From Flammeovirga aprica JL-4 (lineage in GTDB: Bacteria > Bacteroidota > Bacteroidia > Cytophagales > Flammeovirgaceae), in contig NZ_JABANE010000031.1 in assembly GCF_012844305.1 (NCBI RefSeq), positions 1 to 64,000 on the forward strand: DNA of 64,000 nucleotides. The letters are read 5' to 3'. Shown here piece after piece: positions 9,008 through 18,209 of this stretch. The notes beneath the pieces were generated by a model. The model was not told where the DNA came from and did no database searches. It worked only from the letters and a program-made list of their open reading frames with translations. A program made the translations under genes and the position numbers. How positions within the stretch are numbered: position 1 is the first letter of the stretch; each line of letters begins with the position of its first letter.

Positions 9008-9275
9008 ATCTACTTTTTCTTCATTCTTAACTCTTCATTCTTCATTCAAAAAGAGATTTATCTACTCTCTTACTAGTTTTATTAAGGCTAAAAAAGGGAT
9101 TTATTCCCCGAATTAGAAATCATCTTTATTATTTTAGATTAAGTACTTAAAAGATTTGATTAACTTAGCTTTAAGTTCTTCAAGTGTAGAATTGATTTTT
9201 TGGTAAGCAAATAGCACTCTTACTCTATTTTATGCTTCAAGTATTTTTTACTCCATCTTAGTTCCACTTCACTCA

Positions 9276-9875
9276 ATGTCACAGGATCTTCAATATTGGA
9301 AACAGCTTAAAGAAAAAAACGATGCTTCGGCCATCAAATACTTTTATGATCAATACATAAAACTATTGTACAAGTATGGCTATCATTTTTGTCAGGATGC
9401 GACGCTTGTAGAAGACTGCGTACAGGATCTCTTTCTTCGATTATGGGAAAAACGCTCTTCATTGGGTGATACTGACAATGTGAAGTTATATTTGATGGTT
9501 TCTTTGAAACGGAGCATTTATGAGAAACTGAAGAAAAATTCTAAAACCACCGTCACAGAAGAAGTACCCGAAGACACTTTTGATGTTACTTTCACAATGG
9601 AAGAGCAAATTATTTCTTCTGAAACGGATCAGATCACAAAAGACAAACTGCTGGAATGTTTGGAAACCCTTTCCGGAAGACAGAAGGAAGTGATCTATTT
9701 AAGATTTTACAATGGTTTTACGCCTGAAGAAGTCAGTGAAATCATGCAAATCAGTAATCAATCTGTCAGAAATGTTCAAGCCTCAGCATTGAAAAAAATG
9801 AGAAATAACATGGATGACCCTCTACTTATATTGGTGGTTGGAAAATTAATTGAAAGTTTTTTCCACGAAATATAG
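9276..9875 (+). CDS. ECF RNA polymerase sigma factor, FecI-like
   Basis: Extracytoplasmic-function sigma-70 factor of the Bacteroidota FecI type, 199 residues, the usual length. Region 2 is visible around residues 20-85 (AIKYFYDQYIKLLYKYGYHF, then VEDCVQDLFLRLWEKR) and region 4 around 128-180 (LETLSGRQKEVIYLRFYNGFTPEEVSEIM plus NQSVRNVQASALKKMR, the helix-turn-helix). It is followed after 50 bases by a FecR-type anti-sigma gene and then a TonB receptor with a signalling domain, so it should drive transcription of that receptor operon when the receptor binds its ligand. No SusC/SusD pair is adjacent, favouring a siderophore or similar small ligand over a glycan. Confidence 0.93.
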   Translation: MSQDLQYWKQLKEKNDASAIKYFYDQYIKLLYKYGYHFCQDATLVEDCVQDLFLRLWEKRSSLGDTDNVKLYLMVSLKRSIYEKLKKNSKTTVTEEVPEDTFDVTFTMEEQIISSETDQITKDKLLECLETLSGRQKEVIYLRFYNGFTPEEVSEIMQISNQSVRNVQASALKKMRNNMDDPLLILVVGKLIESFFHEI

Positions 9876-9925
9876 TACAAATCAATTTTATAGCTCTTTA
9901 CTGAATATACCTCACTGATAATAAG

Positions 9926-10894
9926 ATGTCTGCAATTGATAAATATATAGAGAACAAAGATTTCGTCACTTGGGTTTTAGGAGATGTTTCTAAAGATGAG
10001 TTTTGGAAGAACTACCTTGAAGAAAATCCTGAGGAAAAGGAAAATATTGATAAAGCGAAAGATTGGGTAAAACAGGTAAAAGTAAAAGACCCTTATTTTT
10101 CTGCTCAGAGAGAAAATGAGCTGTGGAAAATAATTGATCAGAAAATTGCCAGCTCAAATAATCCTATTAAAACAAAAACGATTTCCTTCAAAAACACTTG
10201 GTGGAAATACGGTGCCGCTGTGATTGTACTTGGGCTGATTGTGAATTTCTATTATAGGAATTTCGTCCCTCAGCATCATGTGGAGATGGCCAAAAAAGGA
10301 TTTACCAATGAGGTGAAACTACCTGATGGCTCCACTGTGAACCTGAATGCGGAGAGTTCAATCTCTTATGACAAAGAAAGTTTTACAGCCGGACGTTATC
10401 TTTCACTGAAAGGTGAAGCCTTCTTTAAAGTTGAAAAAGGACAGACTTTCCAAGTCAATACTGAAATGGGTACAGTAACAGTGCTGGGTACTAGTTTTAA
10501 TATTTTGGCGAGAAAGAAAACATGGGTTGTCAGCTGTTACACCGGAAAAGTGGCTGTAAAGGATAATGATGGCAATCAGGTGATCTTGACGAAAGGACAA
10601 GAAGCCGTTTATAAAAATGGAAATTTTGTGACTAATACGCATAAACTGAGTCAGCCAGACTGGCAAAGAGGATTATTTAAATACTCTAATGCTACTTTGG
10701 AAACGGTCTTTAAGGAAATACAAAGGCAGTTTGACGTCCGCATTATTTATAAAAATTCGGATATTCAGAAGTTGCGTTTTTCGGGTACTATATCGAATAA
10801 GTCCCTTGAACAAGCCCTTGATATTATATCCAAATCCATGGATATCAATTACAAGATAGACAATCAGACAAAAGAAGTTGAGATCTCTTATTAA
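9926..10894 (+). CDS. FecR-family anti-sigma factor (DUF4974)
   Basis: Single-pass inner-membrane regulator. The cytoplasmic N-terminal part (1-90) would bind the sigma factor encoded just upstream. One transmembrane helix spans about 92-110 (WWKYGAAVIVLGLIVNFYY). The periplasmic FecR domain spans about 125-215 (LPDGSTVNLNAESSISY, LSLKGEAFFKVEKG, GTVTVLGTSFNI), and the C-terminal DUF4974 domain about 250-322 (FKYSNATLETVFKEIQRQFDVRI), an STN-like fold. Length and order are standard for the phylum. The 3' end overlaps the predicted start of the TonB receptor gene by 17 bases, suggesting coupled translation. It transmits the receptor signal to the sigma factor. Confidence 0.93.
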   Translation: MSAIDKYIENKDFVTWVLGDVSKDEFWKNYLEENPEEKENIDKAKDWVKQVKVKDPYFSAQRENELWKIIDQKIASSNNPIKTKTISFKNTWWKYGAAVIVLGLIVNFYYRNFVPQHHVEMAKKGFTNEVKLPDGSTVNLNAESSISYDKESFTAGRYLSLKGEAFFKVEKGQTFQVNTEMGTVTVLGTSFNILARKKTWVVSCYTGKVAVKDNDGNQVILTKGQEAVYKNGNFVTNTHKLSQPDWQRGLFKYSNATLETVFKEIQRQFDVRIIYKNSDIQKLRFSGTISNKSLEQALDIISKSMDINYKIDNQTKEVEISY

Positions 10895-13472
10895 ACATAG
10901 TTATTTATTACTCTTACTGATTACCTTGTGCCCATTACTCCTTTGGGCACAAGGTCCGCTTTTTACTGCCCAATTTCACGAACAGCCCCTCAAAAAGGTA
11001 CTTAAGGAAATTGAACATCATTTTGGTGTGTACTTTTCATTTAATGAGAAATTGCTGGCGGAGAAAAAAGTAAATATTGATTTTGATGAAGCTACTTTAG
11101 AAAAAGCACTGGTACAAGCACTAGCCGGAAGTGAACTGGAATACGAGGTTCTAGACGAACAGTTTATAGTCATCCGCAAAAGAACAATTCAAAAAATCAA
11201 CATTAAAGGAATAGTCAGCGACACGGACAATAACACCCTGCCTTATACTACCATTGAATCATTAGGAACACAGAAATATGCGGTTTCTGATGTTGATGGA
11301 AAGTTTAGCGTTTCAGTACCTGCCAACGACACGCTTTTAATAAAATTTCTTGGGTTTGAAGACCTTGCCATTCCTGTAGCCGGATTAGATACTTCTCGTC
11401 CATTGGACATTGCACTTCGTGTAAAAAAGCAAAGCCTGCCAGAATTAGTATATGAAACGCAACTTGATTCTATCACTTCCTTAATCGATGGACAAAGTAG
11501 AGGTAAAAATGTAAAAAATGCTGGTATTGGGAACTTGCCCACTTCTGATCAGGAAGATGTTTTTTATGCCTTAAAATTATTGCCTGGCGTAAGTACAGCT
11601 GGCTTGTCATCTGCTTTGGAAGTAAGAGGCGGTGAAACGGACCAAAACCTCACTTTGATTGATAAATTTCCGATGTATCAATTGGATCATTATTTTGGTC
11701 TGCAAAGTGTAGTAAACCCTGATATTACCAACTCAGCAACCCTTTACCCTGGCGGTTATGACTGCCTTTATGGAGCAAGAGTATCCAGTATTTTAGATAT
11801 AGGTCTTAAAAATCCTACGCTCTATCATACTGAAGGTAATGTAGGCGTCAGTCTTTTGGGTTATAAAGCCTACCTTTCAACCCCTATTATCCGTGGTAAA
11901 CTTGCTGTATTAGGTACATTTAGAAAATATCACGGCGCAATTGAAAGATTATTGTATGACAGAGATTTAAAAACTGGCGACAGTAAAGAGTTTTCTGATG
12001 GCGAAGAAAGTGTGAGTATCTACAATCAAAGCGTTAAGCCTGATATTAATTATCATGATGCGAATGCTAAAATGATTTATCAGATTAACAAAGACCAAAA
12101 TATTACATTCAGCTACCTCTATTCTCAAGATAATTATTACTCCGCTTTTGACCTTCCTTTACCATTAAGGAAACTTTCAAGAAGAAACACACAAGTTGAA
12201 CCCAAAACCAACTCTGATACACGAGAATGGAGCAATAATGCAATGTCATTAGGATGGAACCTCAACACTAAGAAACTTAACTCTAGTGTATATTTCACTT
12301 ATTCTGATAATACTAGAGAAAATGAAAAGGTATTCTATAGAAGAGATACTACTAATATCAAACCTCTGAAAAAAACCACTACTTTCAGTAAACAAAAAAT
12401 GCAGGATATCAGCTTTCATTCTGATCAACAGATTTATCTTAAAAATGGTCGATTGGATGTTGGCGGTATTTATACTTATTATTCTGTCTACAAAGACATC
12501 AAACCCAATAGTTTTCTACTGAAACAAGTAGACAGTCTCACCTCTTCACAGTCTGTGGGACTTTATACGCAATATAATTTCTACCTCAACAAATTATCGT
12601 TGACAGTAGGAAGCCGATTATGGTACTATCAGCCCAGCAACAAAACCTATCTGGCACCAAGAATTCAAGGTACTTTACCCGTAGGCAACAGTAATTTATT
12701 CAGTTTGAAATTCTCAGCCGGACGTTACTATCAGTTTATCAGAGAACTTTCTGATGAACTTACATATGATTCTTATTGGATTATTTCTGATGATGAGAAC
12801 ATACCGGTCATTACTTCCAATCACTTTATAGGCGGTGGTACTTTCAGATGGCTGAATCATGCTTTTGATATAGAAGGCTACTATAAAAGAAGTACTGGAG
12901 AAATGTCAGACCTTACATTTAGAAACCCTGTTTACTTCCACAAATACATTGGTGATGGGGATTCTTATGGAGTGGATCTTATGTACGAGTACAATGCTAG
13001 GCGTTGGTATTTTTACATGAGCTACGGCTATAATCAATATAATAAACAATACACACCTAAAGAGGCTGAGAGGAAAAGAACAAGTATACTTCAGTTAGCC
13101 AGCATGTATAAAAGGAAAAAATGGAAAGCTGGCTTTACTTGGGTCATGAAAAATACGGCTTATGATTTCAATGAATTATTGCAGATACCGCAAGGTACAA
13201 ACAACGAACAACCTAAAGGATCTGATGTAGAACCTTATGATATACCACTCTATCACCGCTTGGACTTTTCTTCAGAATATAATTTTAGAATAGGAAAAAG
13301 AATGAAGGGCGAAATAGTTCTTACTATTTATGACTTATACAATCAGCAGAATACAGAGGAGCGTCAAGTAACGCAAATTAGCCCTGAAATCACCAATAAT
13401 TATGAGTATGTGCTGACAGACATTTCACAGCTTGGCATCACTCCAAACCTATCTTTTAACCTAATTTTTTAA
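10878..13472 (+). CDS. TonB-dependent transducer with STN signalling domain, FecA-like, TTG start
   Basis: Outer-membrane receptor of 864 residues. It has a signal peptide (1-25, with a long Leu run ending LLWAQ), an STN signalling domain (about 28-97, FTAQFHEQPLKKVLKEIEHH), a carboxypeptidase-like domain (about 100-180), a plug (about 215-320, with SALEVRGGETDQNLTLID) and a barrel ending PNLSFNLIF. The STN domain is what contacts the FecR partner encoded upstream. No ATG or GTG lies between the upstream in-frame stop (10857) and the signal peptide, so the TTG at 10878, inside the 3' end of fecR, is the only credible start. Ligand unknown; no periplasmic partner gene follows. Confidence 0.88.
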   Translation: MRSLIKHSYLLLLLITLCPLLLWAQGPLFTAQFHEQPLKKVLKEIEHHFGVYFSFNEKLLAEKKVNIDFDEATLEKALVQALAGSELEYEVLDEQFIVIRKRTIQKINIKGIVSDTDNNTLPYTTIESLGTQKYAVSDVDGKFSVSVPANDTLLIKFLGFEDLAIPVAGLDTSRPLDIALRVKKQSLPELVYETQLDSITSLIDGQSRGKNVKNAGIGNLPTSDQEDVFYALKLLPGVSTAGLSSALEVRGGETDQNLTLIDKFPMYQLDHYFGLQSVVNPDITNSATLYPGGYDCLYGARVSSILDIGLKNPTLYHTEGNVGVSLLGYKAYLSTPIIRGKLAVLGTFRKYHGAIERLLYDRDLKTGDSKEFSDGEESVSIYNQSVKPDINYHDANAKMIYQINKDQNITFSYLYSQDNYYSAFDLPLPLRKLSRRNTQVEPKTNSDTREWSNNAMSLGWNLNTKKLNSSVYFTYSDNTRENEKVFYRRDTTNIKPLKKTTTFSKQKMQDISFHSDQQIYLKNGRLDVGGIYTYYSVYKDIKPNSFLLKQVDSLTSSQSVGLYTQYNFYLNKLSLTVGSRLWYYQPSNKTYLAPRIQGTLPVGNSNLFSLKFSAGRYYQFIRELSDELTYDSYWIISDDENIPVITSNHFIGGGTFRWLNHAFDIEGYYKRSTGEMSDLTFRNPVYFHKYIGDGDSYGVDLMYEYNARRWYFYMSYGYNQYNKQYTPKEAERKRTSILQLASMYKRKKWKAGFTWVMKNTAYDFNELLQIPQGTNNEQPKGSDVEPYDIPLYHRLDFSSEYNFRIGKRMKGEIVLTIYDLYNQQNTEERQVTQISPEITNNYEYVLTDISQLGITPNLSFNLIF

Positions 13473-13705
13473 TAAACAGATCTTTTGTTAAAAATAATTA
13501 ATATAAATAAGTGTAATTATTTGTATAAATAGTATAACATTTTAAATTTGTAATTATAAATCCAGTACGTGAATTACTTAATCTATTCAAAAATCAAATA
13601 CCTGAGCAATTTATTTGTCCAATGATTGCTTAAACTTTTACACGACTATAACTACTTATTTTTACGTGTAGGTACGATTTTTTACTACTTATAAATTCTA
13701 AATTA

Positions 13706-14029
13706 ATGATGAAAAAGCAGAGTATTAACTATCCAAAAAACTCGCCGCAGGCAGAATTAAACAAAAGAAAAGTAACATTACTAGAACAGGGATGGAATGA
13801 ATCTGATCGTCTTTACATGGATCGTCTAAAGAAAATGTTGCTTGACAGTCAAGGGTACATCGACAAACTACACAAAACTGTCTATGACAAGAACAGACGC
13901 ATGAATGAAATGCAAGATCACATCTACTTCCTAGAGGATGAGCTTTATGCAATTACTCAAGAAGGTAATGTACAACAAGAAAACAATGCTCAAGAATTAA
14001 ATACGATGGTTTACGACGAAGCCGTTTAA
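13706..14029 (+). CDS. Small coiled-coil protein, unknown function
   Basis: No family recognised. The protein has 107 residues, no signal peptide or membrane segment, and a charged helical middle (about 35-85, LYMDRLKKMLLDSQGYIDKL onward) with heptad-like spacing of Leu, Ile, Tyr and Met, so probably a coiled coil; the ends look disordered and the C-terminus is acidic. It is an isolated transcription unit with a strong terminator 20 bases downstream and 230 AT-rich bases upstream. Coding status is supported by an ATG start, a codon use like its neighbours and the fitting terminator. A DNA- or protein-binding structural role is possible but not shown. Confidence 0.6.
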   Translation: MMKKQSINYPKNSPQAELNKRKVTLLEQGWNESDRLYMDRLKKMLLDSQGYIDKLHKTVYDKNRRMNEMQDHIYFLEDELYAITQEGNVQQENNAQELNTMVYDEAV

Positions 14030-14050
14030 ATTACTCGAACAGCATTATGT

Positions 14051-14092
14051 AAAAAAATCTTACAATGCATTTAGGTGTTGTAAGATTTTTTT
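14051..14092 (+). terminator. Rho-independent terminator after the coiled-coil gene
   Basis: Arms AAAAAAATCTTACAA (14051-14065) and TTGTAAGATTTTTTT (14078-14092) are perfectly complementary over 15 bp, with a 12-base loop and a terminal T run. The A/T symmetry would let it also act on the other strand. Confidence 0.85.
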
Positions 14093-14255
14093 ATGCCCCT
14101 AATTTTTCTCAATCGCTTCACTTTCTATATATTTAGGCTGATAATTTTATGGAGAATACGTTCGATGCTTGATCAAAAAAGTAGAGAACCTATTCTAAGC
14201 TCAATTCAAGCATTAATAATTATCTAATTTTTACTTCCATCAACAATCTTTTAAT

Positions 14256-16436
14256 ATGAAAAAACGATTATCATTATTAATCGGATTCTTGTGTGTGCTT
14301 TTCCTATCTGCACATGCGCAAAACAAACAAATATCACTTGAAGACATCTGGAGGGACTATAAGTTCTATCCTCAATCTGTCAATGCTGTTCGCTGGATGA
14401 AAGCAGGACAGTTCTACACAAAACTGAAAGACAACAAAATCATTAAAAATGATGTGACTACCGGAAAAGAAGTGGAAACTATTCTTGACGGAAGTGCATT
14501 ATCACCTGAAATTAAAATCGGCGGTTATTCTTTCTCAGCAGATGAGAGTCAAATCTTACTGATGACGGAAAGAGAATCAATCTATCGTCGTTCTTTTAAG
14601 GCAGAATATTTCGTTTACAATTTTGAATCAAAGGTAGTTACTAAGTTATCTTCAAAGGGTAAACAATCTTATGCTACTTTCTCACCTGATGGTAAAAAGG
14701 TAGCTTTCGTAAGAGAAAATAACCTTTTTGTAGTGAATCTTTCAGACATGAAAGAAACACAATTAACCACTGACGGTAAATTCAATCATATCATCAACGG
14801 TTCAGCGGACTGGGTTTACGAAGAGGAATTCTCTTTTGCTAAAGCATTTTTCTGGTCGCCTGACAGCCGTAAAATTGCTTACCAAATCTTTAATGAAACA
14901 GAGGTACCAGAATACAATATGCAACTTTGGGGTGGCCTTTACCCTAATGATTACCGCTTCAAATATCCTAAAGCAGGAGAGAAAAACTCAGTGGTGGCTG
15001 TGGCAGTAGTTGACCTTGAAAACGGCAACAAGCACACAAAATTAGATATCGGAACGGAGACAGATATCTATATTCCTAGAGTAAAATGGACTACGGATGC
15101 TAACACAGTGTCTATTATCAGAATGAACCGCCTTCAAAATAAATTAGAAATCTTACATGCTGATGCTTCTACAGGTAACAGTAAAGTGATCTTGACAGAA
15201 GAAAGTAAGACGTATGTTGACATGGATTACTGTGACAACCTTACTTATTTGAAAGACGGAAAACACTTCATCTACACTTCAGAGATGAGTGGTTATAAGC
15301 ACATTTACTTATACAATACTGATGGTACTCAAGTTCGTCAAATCACTTCTGGAGACTGGGAAGTAAGCGAGCTTGTAGGCATTGATGAAAACAGTAAAAA
15401 AGCGGTTCTTTATTATGTTTCAAATGAAGTAGCACCATTAGACAGAGACTTCTACTCTATCGATATTTATGGTAAAAAGAAAGTAAAACTTTCTACTAAA
15501 AGCGGTCAGACTCATGTTAATATGAGTAATGACTTCAGCTACTACATTGCGAAGCACAGTAACTCTGAAGAGGTTTCATCTACTTCTTTATTCAAGACAA
15601 AGAAAAATCAGTTAGTAAAAGTTTTAGAGGATAATGCTGACTTTAAAACGTTGATTGAGAGCTACGGTTTTGTGAAAAAAGAGCATTTCACTTTCACAAC
15701 AGAAGACAATGTAGAGCTTTTCGGTTATATGTTGAAACCTGCTGATTTTGATGAAAACAAAAAATATCCTGTTTTAATGTTCCAATACTCAGGCCCTGGT
15801 TCAAATCAAGTGGCTAACTCTTGGGGTGGCGGTAACTTTGCTTGGCATCAAATGCTAACGCAAAAAGGATATATCGTGGCTGTGGTTGACCCTCGCGGTA
15901 CAGGTTCGAGAGGTAGAGATTTCAAACATGCTACTTACGCTCAATTGGGTAAATTGGAAGCGATTGATCAAATCCAAACTGCAAAATGGTTAGGAAAACA
16001 AAACTACGTTGATGCTAATAGAATTGGTATCTGGGGATGGAGTTTTGGTGGTTATATGTCATCGTTATGTTTGTTTACAGGTGCGGATCAATTCAAAATG
16101 GCCATCGCCGTTGCTCCTGTTACAACATGGAGATACTATGACACTATTTACACAGAGCGTTTCTTGAAAACACCTCAATTAAACCCTTCTGGATACGATG
16201 ATAACTCTCCTATTCAGCACGTGAACAAACTAAAAGGTAAGTTCTTCTTGATACACGGTACGGGTGATGATAACGTTCACGTTCAAAACTCATTCGACTT
16301 GTCAAATGCTTTAATTCAAGCTGGAAAACAATTCCGTGAGTTCTACTACCCGAATAGAAACCACGGTATCTATGGTGGAAATACAAGACTTCACTTATAC
16401 CAACAAATGACTGAATTTGTTGAAAATAATCTATAA
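14256..16436 (+). CDS. Dipeptidyl peptidase IV (peptidase S9B)
   Basis: Periplasmic or secreted serine exopeptidase that removes X-Pro or X-Ala dipeptides from peptide N-termini, used in protein and peptide nutrition. Signal peptide 1-21 (LSAHAQ). The N-terminal beta-propeller (about 40-480) carries the double-Glu substrate clamp in DWVYEEE (Glu189-Glu191). The C-terminal alpha/beta-hydrolase domain has the nucleophile Ser596 in GWSFGGY, the acid in GTGDDNVHVQNS (Asp671/672) and His703 in NRNHGIYGG. The length of 726 matches bacterial DPP IV. It is transcribed alone and ends in a terminator shared with the convergent sulfatase gene. All catalytic residues are present. Confidence 0.95.
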   Translation: MKKRLSLLIGFLCVLFLSAHAQNKQISLEDIWRDYKFYPQSVNAVRWMKAGQFYTKLKDNKIIKNDVTTGKEVETILDGSALSPEIKIGGYSFSADESQILLMTERESIYRRSFKAEYFVYNFESKVVTKLSSKGKQSYATFSPDGKKVAFVRENNLFVVNLSDMKETQLTTDGKFNHIINGSADWVYEEEFSFAKAFFWSPDSRKIAYQIFNETEVPEYNMQLWGGLYPNDYRFKYPKAGEKNSVVAVAVVDLENGNKHTKLDIGTETDIYIPRVKWTTDANTVSIIRMNRLQNKLEILHADASTGNSKVILTEESKTYVDMDYCDNLTYLKDGKHFIYTSEMSGYKHIYLYNTDGTQVRQITSGDWEVSELVGIDENSKKAVLYYVSNEVAPLDRDFYSIDIYGKKKVKLSTKSGQTHVNMSNDFSYYIAKHSNSEEVSSTSLFKTKKNQLVKVLEDNADFKTLIESYGFVKKEHFTFTTEDNVELFGYMLKPADFDENKKYPVLMFQYSGPGSNQVANSWGGGNFAWHQMLTQKGYIVAVVDPRGTGSRGRDFKHATYAQLGKLEAIDQIQTAKWLGKQNYVDANRIGIWGWSFGGYMSSLCLFTGADQFKMAIAVAPVTTWRYYDTIYTERFLKTPQLNPSGYDDNSPIQHVNKLKGKFFLIHGTGDDNVHVQNSFDLSNALIQAGKQFREFYYPNRNHGIYGGNTRLHLYQQMTEFVENNL

Positions 16437-16455
16437 GTCATTCTTTGACTAAATG

Positions 16456-16495
16456 AAAAATCCCATTGAAATATGTTTTTTCAATGGGATTTTTT
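16456..16495. terminator. Bidirectional terminator between the DPP IV and sulfatase genes
   Basis: Arms AAAAATCCCATTGAA (16456-16470) and TTCAATGGGATTTTT (from 16480) are perfect complements with T runs on either strand, placed between two convergent genes. Confidence 0.85.
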
Positions 16496-16514
16496 GTCAT
16501 GTTGGTTTTCAATT

Positions 16515-18137
16515 TTAATTCAACCCCAATTCCTCCAATCGCTTCAAATCTGCTTTCAGCATCTCTTGCGTCAATTGATCAGAGTCTCCGTATTGCTTTC
16601 TTAAATCCTTCAATTTCTGATGCAATGTCTCCTTTACCTCAGCGTAAGAAGGATCAGTATACACATTTTGCATTTCATCAGGATCTTTTTCCAAATCATA
16701 CAATTCCCATTCATCCACATCATAATAAAAATGAATCAGCTTGTAACGTTTTGTTTTGATACCGTAATGACGCTTTACGCCGTGAATGCCCGGATATTCA
16801 TAATAATGATAATATAAAGCATCCCTCCAGTCGGTTTTCTTCTGTTCCATCAATGGAAGCAATGAAGCTCCTTGCATATCTGTTGGTATTTCCACACCTG
16901 CTGCTTCTAAGAAGCTTGGAGCGTAATCAATATTCTGTACTAAATCTTTATTGACTGACCCAGCTTTAATATGTCCTGGCCATCTTACCATCAATGGTGT
17001 TCTGAAAGACTGCTCGTACATAAACCTTTTGTCAAACCAGCCATGTTCACCTAAGTAAAAACCTTGATCTGAAGTATAAACGACAATTGTATTTTCAGCT
17101 AAACCCGTTTGATCTAAATAATCCAACAGACGGCCCACATTTTCATCTACACTCACCAATGTCCCAAGATAATCTTCCATATAACGTTGGTATTTCCAAG
17201 CCGTCAATTCTTTTCCTTTTAAATCACTGTTTTTAAAATCTTCATTAATGGGACCATACACTTCCTCCCATTTAGCCTTTTCTTCAGCTGTCATTCTTTT
17301 CAAGTTCTTGGAATAGGCGAAATCATACCATCCCATAAAAGGCTTGAAACCTTTGGCATCTCTTATTTCGGGTTCAACTTTAGTATCATTGGTCAATCCC
17401 ATATGATCTGAAATTCTCATTTCAGCCTCTTGCGCCGCTTTTCCCCTGCCTTTATAATCATCAAACAAAGTGGCAGGTTGTTTTATTTTCTGATCTTTAA
17501 AAGCTTGAAGGTGCTCCATGGCCACCATCCATTCACGGTGAGGTGCTTTATGATGCACCATCAACATAAACGGCTCTTCATTCTTTTTTCTTTTGTCTAG
17601 ATAAGCAATGGCTTTATCAGTGATAATATCCGTTACATAGCCTTTTTCGTTGATCATTCCATTTGGTGTTCTGAAGTCAGGCTGATAATAATCTCCTTGA
17701 TCCGGCAACACTTCCCAATAATCAAAACCTGTTGGCTGAGATTTCAAATGCCATTTCCCCACAATAGCCGTTTCGTATCCCGCATTCTGTAAGATTTTCG
17801 GATAAGTGATTTGTGTAGAATCAAATACATCTAAATTATCTTTTACCGAGTTGAAATGACTCATTTTCCCTGTCAAAGTCACCGCTCTACTTGGTGAACA
17901 AATAGAGTTAGAAACATAAGCATGATCAAACCGCATCCCTTCATGGGCCAATCTGTCAATGTTGGGCGTATGAATCAATGAAGTGTCATAAGCACTGATA
18001 GCCTGATAAGCGTGATCATCAGACATTATATAAATGATATTGGGTCGTTTTGTTTTCTCTTCCACTTTCTTTTCCTGACAAGAAAACAACAGGGTACTCA
18101 ATGAAAGAGTGATGATAAGGGTCGTAATATTTTTCAT
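16515..18137 (-). CDS. Type I sulfatase lipoprotein
   Basis: Formylglycine-dependent sulfatase of the S1 (alkaline-phosphatase-like) superfamily, hydrolysing a sulfate ester, probably on an algal or animal polysaccharide. A lipoprotein signal ends at TLLFSC (Cys20). Metal-binding Asp40-Asp41 lie in IMSDDHAYQ. The sulfatase signature SNSICSPSR places the modifiable Cys at residue 80 and R84 four residues later. Further metal ligands appear in YTSDQGFYLGEHGWFDKR. The C-terminus has the YKLIHFYYDVDEWELYDLEKDP segment of the DUF4976-type subdomain. It lies 72 bases downstream of a GH127-like gene, presumably co-transcribed. It needs a maturase (anSME) not seen in this window. The exact substrate subfamily cannot be told by eye. 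Confidence 0.93.
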   Translation of the reverse strand: MKNITTLIITLSLSTLLFSCQEKKVEEKTKRPNIIYIMSDDHAYQAISAYDTSLIHTPNIDRLAHEGMRFDHAYVSNSICSPSRAVTLTGKMSHFNSVKDNLDVFDSTQITYPKILQNAGYETAIVGKWHLKSQPTGFDYWEVLPDQGDYYQPDFRTPNGMINEKGYVTDIITDKAIAYLDKRKKNEEPFMLMVHHKAPHREWMVAMEHLQAFKDQKIKQPATLFDDYKGRGKAAQEAEMRISDHMGLTNDTKVEPEIRDAKGFKPFMGWYDFAYSKNLKRMTAEEKAKWEEVYGPINEDFKNSDLKGKELTAWKYQRYMEDYLGTLVSVDENVGRLLDYLDQTGLAENTIVVYTSDQGFYLGEHGWFDKRFMYEQSFRTPLMVRWPGHIKAGSVNKDLVQNIDYAPSFLEAAGVEIPTDMQGASLLPLMEQKKTDWRDALYYHYYEYPGIHGVKRHYGIKTKRYKLIHFYYDVDEWELYDLEKDPDEMQNVYTDPSYAEVKETLHQKLKDLRKQYGDSDQLTQEMLKADLKRLEELGLN

Positions 18138-18209
18138 TTCTTATTTCGTAGTTATATGTTGAGCATGCTTGACAAAATGCCAAACATGCCCTCTCTATTC
18201 ATTTCAATT

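Noticed and set aside
9276..13472. Reading the sigma/anti-sigma/TonB trio as a polysaccharide-utilisation locus
   Set aside because: No SusD-like gene or glycoside hydrolase follows the receptor; a FecA-type signalling receptor fits better.
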